Made by a program: the position numbers and the translations under genes. DNA of 43,681 nt, taken from positions 1-43,681 of the IMG/VR virus record IMGVR_UViG_3300025889_000227; one strand, given 5' to 3'. This stretch comes from a virus. The notes below the pieces were generated by a model. That model ran no database searches. It was not told the DNA's origin and worked only from the letters and a program-made list of their open reading frames with translations. This document shows, in pieces, positions 6,700 to 13,324 of this stretch (positions within the stretch are counted from its first letter, which is position 1; every line of letters begins with the position of its first letter).

Positions 6700-6894
6700 A
6701 TGCTGTGCCCCGCCTGCAAAGACACCGGCACCATCACGCCGCTCCGCTCCGTCTGGACGCGCGAGCACGGCCGGCTGGTCGAGGGCGATGCGCCTGACGC
6801 GCCTGTTATCTGCCACCGCTGCCGCGGTTGCTCGGCACCCGTTGGCGAGCCCGAGCCGGAAGCCGACCTTCCCATGCTGATGGGAGGCTTCTGA
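6700..6894 (+). CDS. Small zinc-ribbon-like protein
   Basis: A 64-residue protein. CPACKDTGTITP at 3-14 and CHRCRGC at 38-44 provide two C-x2-C pairs plus an extra Cys, the layout of a small zinc ribbon. The tail is acidic and Pro-rich. The stop overlaps the next ATG (TGATG at 6892-6896). It is likely a DNA- or protein-binding accessory factor, but the role is not evident. Confidence 0.7.
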   Translation: MLCPACKDTGTITPLRSVWTREHGRLVEGDAPDAPVICHRCRGCSAPVGEPEPEADLPMLMGGF

Positions 6895-7196
6895 TGCACG
6901 TCTCGTCACCCGACACCTTCCGCGCGTGGCTCAAGTCCGCCCGTCCCGGCGAGACCTGCGTGTACTGGATTGGTCCCGACGCGCGCCACTGCGCTCACCG
7001 TCGCGAGGTCATGGAGGCCGCCGGCTACCTGCCGCCGCACCGTGACGTCCGCGCACGCGGCGATCTCCAGATAGAGGGCCACGGCTGGCAACAGCGCGGC
7101 CCGATGCTGGTCGCACCCGTGCAGCGCCGCGTCGCGAGCGGCTTCTCCTACGAGGCTCAACGTACCCGCGTCCCGTTCCTGGCGGCTCTGCGATGA
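6894..7196 (+). CDS. Hypothetical protein of 100 residues
   Basis: Starts MHVSSPDTFRAWLKSARPGE. The ATG at 6894 overlaps the previous stop, and the longer frame from 6828 is a shadow. The segment GETCVYWIGPDARHCAHRREV, followed by a basic, aromatic C-terminus, suggests a small nucleic-acid-binding domain (an HTH-like part, then SGFSYEAQRTRVPFLAALR). This resembles small phage proteins annotated only as hypothetical. It overlaps the next gene by 4 nt (ATGA). Confidence 0.7.
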   Translation: MHVSSPDTFRAWLKSARPGETCVYWIGPDARHCAHRREVMEAAGYLPPHRDVRARGDLQIEGHGWQQRGPMLVAPVQRRVASGFSYEAQRTRVPFLAALR

Positions 7197-7405
7197 GCGC
7201 GGATCAGTTCGTCCAGTCCCGGTATCGGCGGCCCGATGATGTGGCCGCCCCGGCTGAGGCAATCCAGCAGGACGCGGATACGGGCGGCGTGGGCTTTATC
7301 GACTGTCTCACCGAGCATCCGTGGGCGCTGGTCCTGTGCGGGTTCATCGCGCTTGGCGTCGGCTTCGCGGCCGGGCTGGGCGGCTCGATTGCGGGGGTGT
7401 TCTGA
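7193..7405 (+). CDS. Small single-pass membrane protein
   Basis: A 70-residue protein with a polar N-terminus (about 43 residues) and a C-terminal hydrophobic segment HPWALVLCGFIALGVGFAAG that should span the membrane, ending GLGGSIAGVF. Coupled by ATGA to the gene before and followed within 4 nt by another tiny membrane protein. Its early-operon position makes lysis less likely than superinfection exclusion or host-membrane interaction, but this is inference. Confidence 0.65.
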   Translation: MSADQFVQSRYRRPDDVAAPAEAIQQDADTGGVGFIDCLTEHPWALVLCGFIALGVGFAAGLGGSIAGVF

Positions 7406-7408
7406 CCG

Positions 7409-7513
7409 ATGCGCTTCCTCACCGACCTTGCCGCCGCCGTCGTCTGCACATGGGCGGTCGTGTTCGTCGCGGCGCCGTTCGTGGTCACGCTGCGCTACTG
7501 GTTCTGTGCCTGA
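7409..7513 (+). CDS. Tiny membrane protein (34 residues)
   Basis: ATG at 7409, 3 nt after the previous stop, and TGA at 7511-7513, 3 nt before the next ATG. The product, MRFLTDLAAAVVCTWAVVFV then AAPFVVTLRYWFCA, is one long hydrophobic helix. Even spacing with its neighbours (CCG between each pair) supports real translation. Function is unknown; it may act with the membrane protein just upstream. Confidence 0.55.
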   Translation: MRFLTDLAAAVVCTWAVVFVAAPFVVTLRYWFCA

Positions 7514-7516
7514 CCG

Positions 7517-8014
7517 ATGGACGCGCAACACGCTCATCACCCTCTCGACCGCTTCGCCGACGTGGCGAGGACCACCGCCTTTCCGTTCCCCAACGCCAAG
7601 GCCATGTCCATCGCCATCCGTCGTGCTGTGTCCAAGGCTGAAAGTGCGTCGCTCCATGTCCCCGAACATGGAGCACCACGCATGTGCATTTCTGCCGATC
7701 CGTCACGCGGTTTCACGGACCGCCTCGAATGCGCTCTTCGGCTTCGGCTGCACCCCAACACGTCCCTGCACCCGGCACAGCTTGCCGGCGCCATAGGCGT
7801 GCATCGTGACACGCTTGTTCGCTGGTGGAGAGGCGAAGCCAAGATGCCCGGCGAGAGTGTCGAGGCGTGTGCCCGGTTCTTTGCAAGCCAGAGTGATCCC
7901 GGTTTCATCGCCGAGGTCTACGGCGACTGCGTGACCCCGCTGACGACCGTGAAGGCCATGCGGGCCAAAGCGGCTCTACAGGCCGCGCTCGCCGAACTGG
8001 AAACGGCCGGTTAG
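7517..8014 (+). CDS. Helix-turn-helix DNA-binding protein
   Basis: A 165-residue protein. The C-terminal half holds a clear HTH: HPAQLAGAIGVHRDTLVRWW at about 84-103, then RGEAKMPGESVEACARFF. The first 55 residues look less ordered. An in-frame ATG at 7682 would give a 110-residue protein (MCISADPSRGFTDRLE) that starts 7 nt after a perfect inverted repeat (7651-7674), so a second internal start with its own operator is possible. The longer start at 7517 fits the 3-nt spacing of this operon. It is likely a transcription regulator. Confidence 0.72.
   Translation: MDAQHAHHPLDRFADVARTTAFPFPNAKAMSIAIRRAVSKAESASLHVPEHGAPRMCISADPSRGFTDRLECALRLRLHPNTSLHPAQLAGAIGVHRDTLVRWWRGEAKMPGESVEACARFFASQSDPGFIAEVYGDCVTPLTTVKAMRAKAALQAALAELETAG
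7651..7674. promoter_or_regulatory. Operator-like inverted repeat
   Basis: GCTCCATGT and ACATGGAGC form a perfect 9-bp inverted repeat around CCCCGA. It lies inside the long form of the HTH gene, 7 nt upstream of an in-frame internal ATG. It is unlike the sites around the main repressor, so a different protein, perhaps this HTH protein itself, would bind. No T-run follows it, so a terminator is unlikely. Confidence 0.45.
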
Positions 8015-8026
8015 GCCGATCTGCCG

Positions 8027-8104
8027 ATGCCCGTCTACATCATAGGGACCGAAGAAGGCGAGCCGGTGAAGATCGGCTACCTGCGGGTGAAGGCGGCGGC
8101 ATGA
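8027..8104 (+). pseudogene. Micro-ORF resembling the N-terminus of a GIY-YIG/T5orf172-type protein
   Basis: A 25-codon frame, MPVYIIGTEEGEPVKIGYLR and five more residues, ends in a TGA that overlaps the ATG of the next gene (ATGA). VYIIGTEEG..VKIGY is the opening of GIY-YIG-related domains of the T5orf172 type, but the rest of the domain is gone. It is either a decayed gene retained for translational coupling or a true micro-protein. Confidence 0.4.
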
Positions 8105-8931
8105 ACCCCATCCACATGCCCTGCTGCCCCTCGCGCGGCGCGGGCACGCTGCCGGCGGCGGTCGCCTCCCCTCCCGCTGCCGGCAGCACCTATCCGAACG
8201 AGTACGTCATCCCCGACGCCTGCGCTGACGTGACCGCGTGGCGCTCGATGGCGGCTCAGTGGCTCTACGTCAAGCCGCTCGTCTACGAGGCGCTGGGCGT
8301 CCGCTACGGGCTGTATCCCGAGTTGCCGGAGGCGTATCCGGTCATCGTGAAGCCGGCCATCAACCTGCACGGGCTGGGCTGGGGCGCGCGCCTGGCGCAC
8401 ACGACCGACGACATTGCCAACGCGCCCGGCTGCCTCTGGATGCCGGTTGCCGAGGGCGATCACCTGTCCGTGGACGTGACGACGCGCGGCACGGACGTTT
8501 CGGTGCGTCAGGTCGTGCGCGGCGTTCGCGGCTCGCACGTCGGCGTGTTCCGTCATTGGGAGCGCATCGAGGCTGACCCGTTCCTCGAGCCGCGCATCTG
8601 GGAAATCGCCCGGCTGCTCGGCATCGGGATGCAGTACGCGGTTCCGAAATGGAACATCGAGTTTATCGGAACGACGCTCATCGAGATTCACCTTCGCGGC
8701 TCTGACGAGTTCGCTCCGTTGGACGCCTTTCGCTACTGCCGACCCATCATCAGCGACCGCTGTATCCGCCTGTCGCGCGATCAGCTAGCCGGCATCGTCG
8801 GTGATCTGCCGTGGGCGTCCTGCCTGGAGCCTGACGGATGCCCCGAGCGCGTGGGCGAGCGCTGGTATCGCTACGCCGTCGTCTACGGCGATGACCTCGA
8901 TGCGCTGTACGCGGCTGGGGGAGCGCTGTGA
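8101..8931 (+). CDS. ATP-grasp-like protein (tentative)
   Basis: A 276-residue protein. VIVKPAINLHGLGWG (81-95) resembles the ATP-grasp lysine strand and glycine-rich loop. EGDHLSVDVTTRGTDVSV (118-135) resembles the following acidic strand, and NIEFIGTTLIEIHLRGSDEF (185-204) resembles the metal-binding E-x-N/H-x-R strand (E195, H197, R199). Such enzymes join a carboxylate to an amine or thiol using ATP. The first 30 residues are Pro/Ala-rich. It lies between regulators and RusA in the early operon with no evident partner. The assignment rests on three motifs only, and the substrate is unknown. Confidence 0.6.
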   Translation: MNPIHMPCCPSRGAGTLPAAVASPPAAGSTYPNEYVIPDACADVTAWRSMAAQWLYVKPLVYEALGVRYGLYPELPEAYPVIVKPAINLHGLGWGARLAHTTDDIANAPGCLWMPVAEGDHLSVDVTTRGTDVSVRQVVRGVRGSHVGVFRHWERIEADPFLEPRIWEIARLLGIGMQYAVPKWNIEFIGTTLIEIHLRGSDEFAPLDAFRYCRPIISDRCIRLSRDQLAGIVGDLPWASCLEPDGCPERVGERWYRYAVVYGDDLDALYAAGGAL

Positions 8932-9350
8932 CGCTGCCGTTGATCCTGACCATCCCCGGCGTGCCGCGCGGCAAGGGGCGGCCTCGGTTCGTGAAGGCGA
9001 CCGGCCGCGCCTACACGCCTGCCGACACGCTGTCTTACGAGGGCGTCATCCGGCACGAGGCGGCGCTGGAGATGCGCGGCGAGCCGCCGTTGGACGGACC
9101 GCTGGCGATCGCCGTGACCGCCGTGCTGCCGATCCCGGCGTCCTGGAGCCGCAAGAAGCGCGAGGCCGCCCTGGCCGGCGACGTGTGGCCGACGGGGCGC
9201 CCGGATGCCGACAACTACCTAAAGGCCGCCGCCGACGCCCTGAACAGCATCGTCTACCGCGACGACAGCCAACTGGTCCGCATGGAGGCCAGCAAGTGCT
9301 ACGGCACGTCGCCGCGCCTGTCCATCACCGTGACGAGGGTGTCGGCATGA
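8928..9350 (+). CDS. rusA: RusA-family Holliday junction resolvase
   Basis: A 140-residue protein starting at GTG 8928, overlapping the previous stop. It opens LPLILTIPGVPRGKGRPRFV and carries the signature RPDADNYLKAAADALN (91-106, with D93, D95 and K99), then YRDDSQLV (110-117, with D112 and D113). RusA dimers cut four-way junctions symmetrically. In phages this debranches recombination intermediates before packaging, which fits the annealing module in the leftward operon. Length and motif spacing are normal for the family. The stop overlaps the next methyltransferase gene (ATGA). Confidence 0.92.
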   Translation: MTLPLILTIPGVPRGKGRPRFVKATGRAYTPADTLSYEGVIRHEAALEMRGEPPLDGPLAIAVTAVLPIPASWSRKKREAALAGDVWPTGRPDADNYLKAAADALNSIVYRDDSQLVRMEASKCYGTSPRLSITVTRVSA

Positions 9351-10312
9351 CAATCACGGTCCTGCATGGCGATTGCCGCTCCGTGCTGCCGACGCTGGCG
9401 GCGGAGTCGGTTAACTGCATTGTGACCAGTCCGCCTTACTTTGGTTTGCGTTCGTATTTGCCAGATGGGCACTCAGACAAGGCCAAAGAGATCGGGCTGG
9501 AACAGACGCCGGATGCCTACGTGGCCGAGTTGGTCGCCGTGTTCCGCGAGTGCCGGCGCGCGCTGCGGGCTGATGGCGTGGCGTTTTTGAACTTGGGCGA
9601 TAGCTACGTCTCGCATGATCCGGGCGGCCATCGCGACGGGGAGTTTCTGAACCCCGGCGGCCGTCAGTCCGCCGCGTCGAAGGGATCGCGCAATCGAGCC
9701 GGCACGCACGTGGTTGGCATGAAGCGCAAAGACCTCATCGGCATCCCGTGGATGGTCGCCTTCGCCCTTCGCGCCGACGGCTGGTATCTGCGGTCGGACA
9801 TCATCTTCTCGAAGCCGAACCCGATGCCGGAAAGCGTGCGGGACCGCCCGACGAAGGCGCACGAGTACGTGTTCCTCCTGACCAAGGGCGAGCGGTACTG
9901 GTACGACGCGGATGCGATTGCGGAGGCGGCTGATCTTTCTCGCGCGGGCAAGTTGGAAACCTCGTTCAGCACGAGCAACCCAGCGTCGTCGCTGCGGCAC
10001 GACGTTGGCAGGGCTGTCATGCGGACAGAAACCCGCAACGCCCGCTCCGTCTGGACCATCGCCACGCAGGGATTCACCGGCGCGCACTTCGCCACGATGC
10101 CCCCGCTGCTGGCCGAACGCTGCATCAAGGCCGGCTGCCCCGCTGGCGGCATGGTGCTCGACCCGTTCGGCGGCGCCGGCACGACCGCCCTGGTGGCCGA
10201 CCGGCTCGGGCGCAACGCCACCATCATCGAACTCAACCCGGCATACGCCGACATGGCGCGCGACCGCATCCGTGGTGACGCGCCGTTGCTCGCGGAGATC
10301 AGCGCCGCATGA
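9347..10312 (+). CDS. DNA methyltransferase, beta-type, TSPPY motif
   Basis: A 321-residue protein starting MTITVLHGDCRSVLPTLAAE. The ATG at 9347 overlaps the RusA stop (ATGA). Catalytic motif IV is TSPPYFG (27-33) and the AdoMet-binding motif I is DPFGGAGTT at 272-280, followed by IIELNPAYADMARDRI. This order (IV before I) defines the beta class. SPPY is usual for N4-cytosine enzymes and also occurs in some N6-adenine enzymes, so the base modified is uncertain. No cognate restriction endonuclease is nearby. Protection of phage DNA from host restriction is the likely role. Parts of the target-recognition region use more A/T-rich codons. Confidence 0.9.
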   Translation: MTITVLHGDCRSVLPTLAAESVNCIVTSPPYFGLRSYLPDGHSDKAKEIGLEQTPDAYVAELVAVFRECRRALRADGVAFLNLGDSYVSHDPGGHRDGEFLNPGGRQSAASKGSRNRAGTHVVGMKRKDLIGIPWMVAFALRADGWYLRSDIIFSKPNPMPESVRDRPTKAHEYVFLLTKGERYWYDADAIAEAADLSRAGKLETSFSTSNPASSLRHDVGRAVMRTETRNARSVWTIATQGFTGAHFATMPPLLAERCIKAGCPAGGMVLDPFGGAGTTALVADRLGRNATIIELNPAYADMARDRIRGDAPLLAEISAA

Positions 10313-10458
10313 CGCCCCTCGACGCCACCCACGCCGCGCTGCTGCGCGAGGTCCGCATCGCCCGCGAGTGGGGTGGCAAGCGGTACGTCGAGGCGCAGGC
10401 CGCCCTCCGCCGCTACGTCGTCGACGCGCTGCGGCGCGAGCCGGAGAACGCAGCATGA
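10309..10458 (+). CDS. Small helical protein between two methyltransferases
   Basis: A 49-residue frame, MTPLDATHAALLREVRIARE, then WGGKRYVEAQAALRRYVVDA and a short basic tail. ATGA overlaps join it to the genes before (10309-10312) and after (10455-10458), which strongly supports translation. It is amphipathic, basic and helical throughout. No family was recognised. Confidence 0.62.
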   Translation: MTPLDATHAALLREVRIAREWGGKRYVEAQAALRRYVVDALRREPENAA

Positions 10459-10925
10459 GCCGCCCGGTCGACGAGGCCATGATCTTCGCCCGCGAGCGCC
10501 GCATCCTCGCCATGCGCGAAGCCGGCGCGCACCACATGGCGGTCGCCGCCGCCCTCGGGCTGTCGCCGTCCGCGACCCGCAACGCGCTGGTCCGCGCCAA
10601 GCAGATCCGCCGCAACGCCGCCGAGGCGGTCAAGGCGAAGGCCGAGGCGGAGCGCATGGCGCCCGTGGTCGAGGTCCGCGACGACGGTGTGCGCGTAACC
10701 CGCTGCCCGCCGGGCTACGCGCTGCATGCCCACTTCCACGCCGGGCCGCCGGGTGTGCGCGGCGCCCCGCCGGCGGACAGCCAAGACATGGCGGCGACGA
10801 TCAAGGCGTCGGCCCGGCTGGCGGCGGCGAAGGCGAAGCACAAGAAGGCGTACACGCGCGTCGGGCCGGAGCGCCGGGCGCAGCGGGAGCGGGCGGATGC
10901 GGTCGCGGGGAGGGTGGCCGGGTGA
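10455..10925 (+). CDS. HTH-containing hypothetical protein
   Basis: A 156-residue protein starting MSRPVDEAMIFARERRILAM. Residues about 22-47 (GAHHMAVAAALGLSPSATRN, then ALVRAK) look like a sigma-70 region-4 or resolvase-like helix-turn-helix. A charged helix, a central patch with CPPGYALHAHFHAGPPG and a strongly basic C-terminus (AKHKKAYTRVGPERRAQRER) follow. It is likely DNA-binding. It overlaps the neighbouring genes by ATGA and GTGA, within the methyltransferase block. Confidence 0.7.
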   Translation: MSRPVDEAMIFARERRILAMREAGAHHMAVAAALGLSPSATRNALVRAKQIRRNAAEAVKAKAEAERMAPVVEVRDDGVRVTRCPPGYALHAHFHAGPPGVRGAPPADSQDMAATIKASARLAAAKAKHKKAYTRVGPERRAQRERADAVAGRVAG

Positions 10926-12181
10926 GCGTCACCGTCCTGCACGGCGACATGCTGGAGCGCCTGGCCGAACTGCCGGACGCCAGCGTGGACTCATGCGTGT
11001 GTGATCCGCCTTACGGGATCACCTTTATGGGCAAGCGATGGGATCATGGCGTGCCCGGCGTGGACTACTGGCGAGCCGTCTACCGCGTCCTTAAGCCCGG
11101 CGCGCATGTGTTCGCATTCGGAGGCACGAGGACGTTCCACCGGCTGGTCTGCGCCATCGAGGACGCGGGACTGGAAATTCGCGACCAGTACGGGTGGATG
11201 TTTGCCACTGGATTTCCGAAATCGCTCAACCTTTCCAAGGCGATAGACAAGTCTGCCGGCGCCGTCGGCACGCTCGGGGAGTACCGTTCGCCAGATCACG
11301 CCGTAAAACGGAAGCCCGGCAAAGAACGCCGTCACGAAGGCTACCAGCGCCCGTGGATGGACGATGCGGAGGCTGTCGACGCCGCCGCGCGCCAGTACAT
11401 CCCCGCCACGCCCGAGGCTGCCAAATGGCAGGGCTGGGGCACAGCGGCCAAGCCGAGCTTTGAGCCTATCTGTCTGGCCCGCAAGCCATTGGACGGCACG
11501 GTCGCCGGGAACGTCCTGAAGTGGGGGACGGGCGCAATCAACGTCGATGCGTGCCGGGTCGAAGGTGAACCGTGGGCCGCTCATCGCGCAACCGGGCTTG
11601 CCAAGGTCAAGTTCTTCACGGACGGCGCCGCGCCGATGGTCGACAAGGCGCCACACGACGCCGGCCGCTGGCCCTCGAACGTCCTCCACGACGGCTCGCC
11701 CGAGGTGATGGCCGCGTTCGCCCGGTTTGGGGAGAGCGTGAGCCCGTCCAAGGCTGCAGCCGCTGAGTATGTTCCGAATGGTAAGAACTCCGTGTACGGC
11801 AAGAACATGGGCGGCGGCGATCATGCGGGGCACGCCGACTCCGGCACCGCCGCCCGCTTCTTCCCCGCCCTCGGCTTCGGCGACGACGATCTGCGCTTCT
11901 GGTACGGCGGCAAGGCCGACGCCGACGACAGGCTGAAGAGCCGGCATCCGACGGTCAAGCCGGTGGCGCTGATGCGGTGGCTCGTCCGCCTCGTCACGCC
12001 ACCCGGCGGCACCGTCCTGGACCCGTTCGCCGGTACCGGGACCACCGGGGCCGCCGCCATCCGAGAGGGCTTCCACGCCGTTCTCGTCGAGCGCGAGGCC
12101 GAATACGTCGCCGACATCAAGGCGCGGCTGGCGCACATCGAGGGCGCCGACACGCCGCTGTTCGCCGGAGCTGCCGAATGA
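10922..12181 (+). CDS. DNA adenine methyltransferase, beta-type, DPPY motif
   Basis: A 419-residue protein starting at GTG 10922 (SVTVLHGDMLERLAELPDAS), which overlaps the previous stop. Motif IV is CDPPYGITFMGKRWD (27-41), typical of N6-adenine enzymes. Motif I is DPFAGTGTTGAAAI from residue 367, preceded by HPTVKPVALMRWLVRLVTPP. The long insert between the motifs (about 110-350) is the target-recognition region, and SLNLSKAID and WQGWGTAAKPSFEPICLARK in it are common in phage adenine methyltransferases. This is the largest of three methyltransferases in 4 kb. No nuclease partner is visible, so it is an orphan, anti-restriction or regulatory enzyme. Confidence 0.92.
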   Translation: MSVTVLHGDMLERLAELPDASVDSCVCDPPYGITFMGKRWDHGVPGVDYWRAVYRVLKPGAHVFAFGGTRTFHRLVCAIEDAGLEIRDQYGWMFATGFPKSLNLSKAIDKSAGAVGTLGEYRSPDHAVKRKPGKERRHEGYQRPWMDDAEAVDAAARQYIPATPEAAKWQGWGTAAKPSFEPICLARKPLDGTVAGNVLKWGTGAINVDACRVEGEPWAAHRATGLAKVKFFTDGAAPMVDKAPHDAGRWPSNVLHDGSPEVMAAFARFGESVSPSKAAAAEYVPNGKNSVYGKNMGGGDHAGHADSGTAARFFPALGFGDDDLRFWYGGKADADDRLKSRHPTVKPVALMRWLVRLVTPPGGTVLDPFAGTGTTGAAAIREGFHAVLVEREAEYVADIKARLAHIEGADTPLFAGAAE

Positions 12182-12447
12182 CCTCCTGCCTCGGCGACAC
12201 CCTCCGAGACGCGCTCGACGTGCTGGAGTCCCGCCAGTCGACCTACGGCGACCCACGGCCGCTCATGCGCGACGTGGCGGCGTCGTGGTCTCTCATTTTT
12301 GGCATCACCGTCACGCCCGCTCAGGTCGCCTTGTGCATGGTCGCGCTCAAGCTGATGCGCGAGGCACGGGCGCCGGGGCATGCGGACAACTGGACCGATC
12401 TTGCAGGGTACGCGGATCTCGGTCGCCTGCTGTCGGAGGGCGCATGA
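12178..12447 (+). CDS. DUF6378-like phage protein
   Basis: An 89-residue protein starting MTSCLGDTLRDALDVLESRQ. The ATG at 12178 overlaps the methyltransferase stop, and the longer upstream frame is a shadow. The run RQSTYGDPRPLMRDVAASWS, then TPAQVALCMVALKLMREAR and NWTDLAGYADLG, matches the small phage family DUF6378 as I know it. It is helical and probably dimeric. Acidic and His residues recall an all-alpha nucleotide pyrophosphohydrolase, but function is not established. ATGA overlap with the next gene. Confidence 0.78.
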   Translation: MTSCLGDTLRDALDVLESRQSTYGDPRPLMRDVAASWSLIFGITVTPAQVALCMVALKLMREARAPGHADNWTDLAGYADLGRLLSEGA

Positions 12448-13115
12448 CCATCCGCAAGGAAGTCATCGGCGAGGCGACGCTGTACTGCGGCAGCATGGAG
12501 GACGTGCTGCCGACGCTGGGGCAGTTCGATGCGTGCGTGACCGATCCTCCTTATGCAATTCATCGGCTTTGCAAGAAAAATAGCAGACTATGCGAAGGCA
12601 TGCCGGAGTATTCTACTGGAATAAAGTGGTGCGATGCGCCCGTTGACTTAAGCGTCCTGCTCGCCTCCGGAAAGCCAGTAATAGTTTGGGGCGGAAACCA
12701 TTTTGTGCTGCCGCCGACGCGGGGGCTTCTGTCTTGGGACAAAAACAATTCTGGGCGTGACTTCGCTGAATTTGAGATGGCGTGGACGAACATCGACATG
12801 GTGGCACGGAGGATTATATTTCGGCCGATGAACATGGACGGCGGCAAGGAGCACCCGACCCAAAAGCCTGTTCGCGTGATGGAGTGGTGCCTCGGCTTCC
12901 TTCCTGCCGCAGACACGATCCTCGATCCGTTCATGGGGAGCGGCAGCACGGGCGTCGCGTGCGTCAACCTCGGCCGCCGCTTCATCGGCATCGAGATCGA
13001 GCCGCGCTACTTCGACACCGCCTGCCGCCGCATCGAGGAAGCCTATCGCCAGCCCCGCCTCGCGCTGGACGTCCCGCAGAAGCCCAAGCAGACCGACATG
13101 CTGGAGGGCGCATGA
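12444..13115 (+). CDS. DNA adenine methyltransferase, third copy
   Basis: A 223-residue protein. Motif IV is VTDPPYAIH (32-40). HPTQKPVRVMEWCLGFLP precedes motif I, DPFMGSGSTGVACVNLGRRF, from residue 161; IGIEIEPRYFDTACRRIE follows. The small size and beta-class order match phage Dam-like enzymes, although specificity cannot be read from sequence. Codons between about 12555 and 12830, which encode the region between the motifs, are clearly more A/T-rich than the flanks (for example ATA and AAA codons). This points to recombination in the target-recognition part. Joined by ATGA to both neighbours. Confidence 0.9.
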   Translation: MTIRKEVIGEATLYCGSMEDVLPTLGQFDACVTDPPYAIHRLCKKNSRLCEGMPEYSTGIKWCDAPVDLSVLLASGKPVIVWGGNHFVLPPTRGLLSWDKNNSGRDFAEFEMAWTNIDMVARRIIFRPMNMDGGKEHPTQKPVRVMEWCLGFLPAADTILDPFMGSGSTGVACVNLGRRFIGIEIEPRYFDTACRRIEEAYRQPRLALDVPQKPKQTDMLEGA

Positions 13116-13324
13116 CAGCCGACGACTACGAGCAGGCACGCCTCACCATCGCCGTCTGGCGAGCGGACGGGCTGCCTCCGTGGCGCTGCCTGGAGGCGGT
13201 GACGGGCGCCACGCTCCGATGGTGGCAGCGCGACGGCATCGACTGGTGGGCGGTCGCAGAGGCCATCGCAGAGGACCGGAAACGCATGCGGCAGAGGCCG
13301 GCAAAACAGAGGATGGCGGCATAG
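13112..13324 (+). CDS. Small hypothetical protein
   Basis: A 70-residue protein, MTADDYEQARLTIAVWRADG and onward. It is rich in Trp (WRADGLPPWRCLEAV, RWWQRDGIDWW) and ends in a basic helix (AEDRKRMRQRPAKQRMAA). The start overlaps the methyltransferase stop (ATGA), and the stop TAG abuts the ATG of the replication gene with no gap. Possibly DNA-binding, but unassigned. Confidence 0.62.
   Translation: MTADDYEQARLTIAVWRADGLPPWRCLEAVTGATLRWWQRDGIDWWAVAEAIAEDRKRMRQRPAKQRMAA

Noticed and set aside
5511-6899. Long minus-strand frame of 462 codons opposite the early genes
   Set aside because: It lies wholly antisense to well-ordered coupled genes. Its composition is that of a high-GC antisense shadow, with no ribosome site or motif.
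12300-13115. Restriction endonuclease partner for the methyltransferases
   Set aside because: The neighbouring genes are DUF6378-like, a small Trp-rich protein and a replication initiator. None carries a PD-(D/E)XK, HNH or PLD motif.
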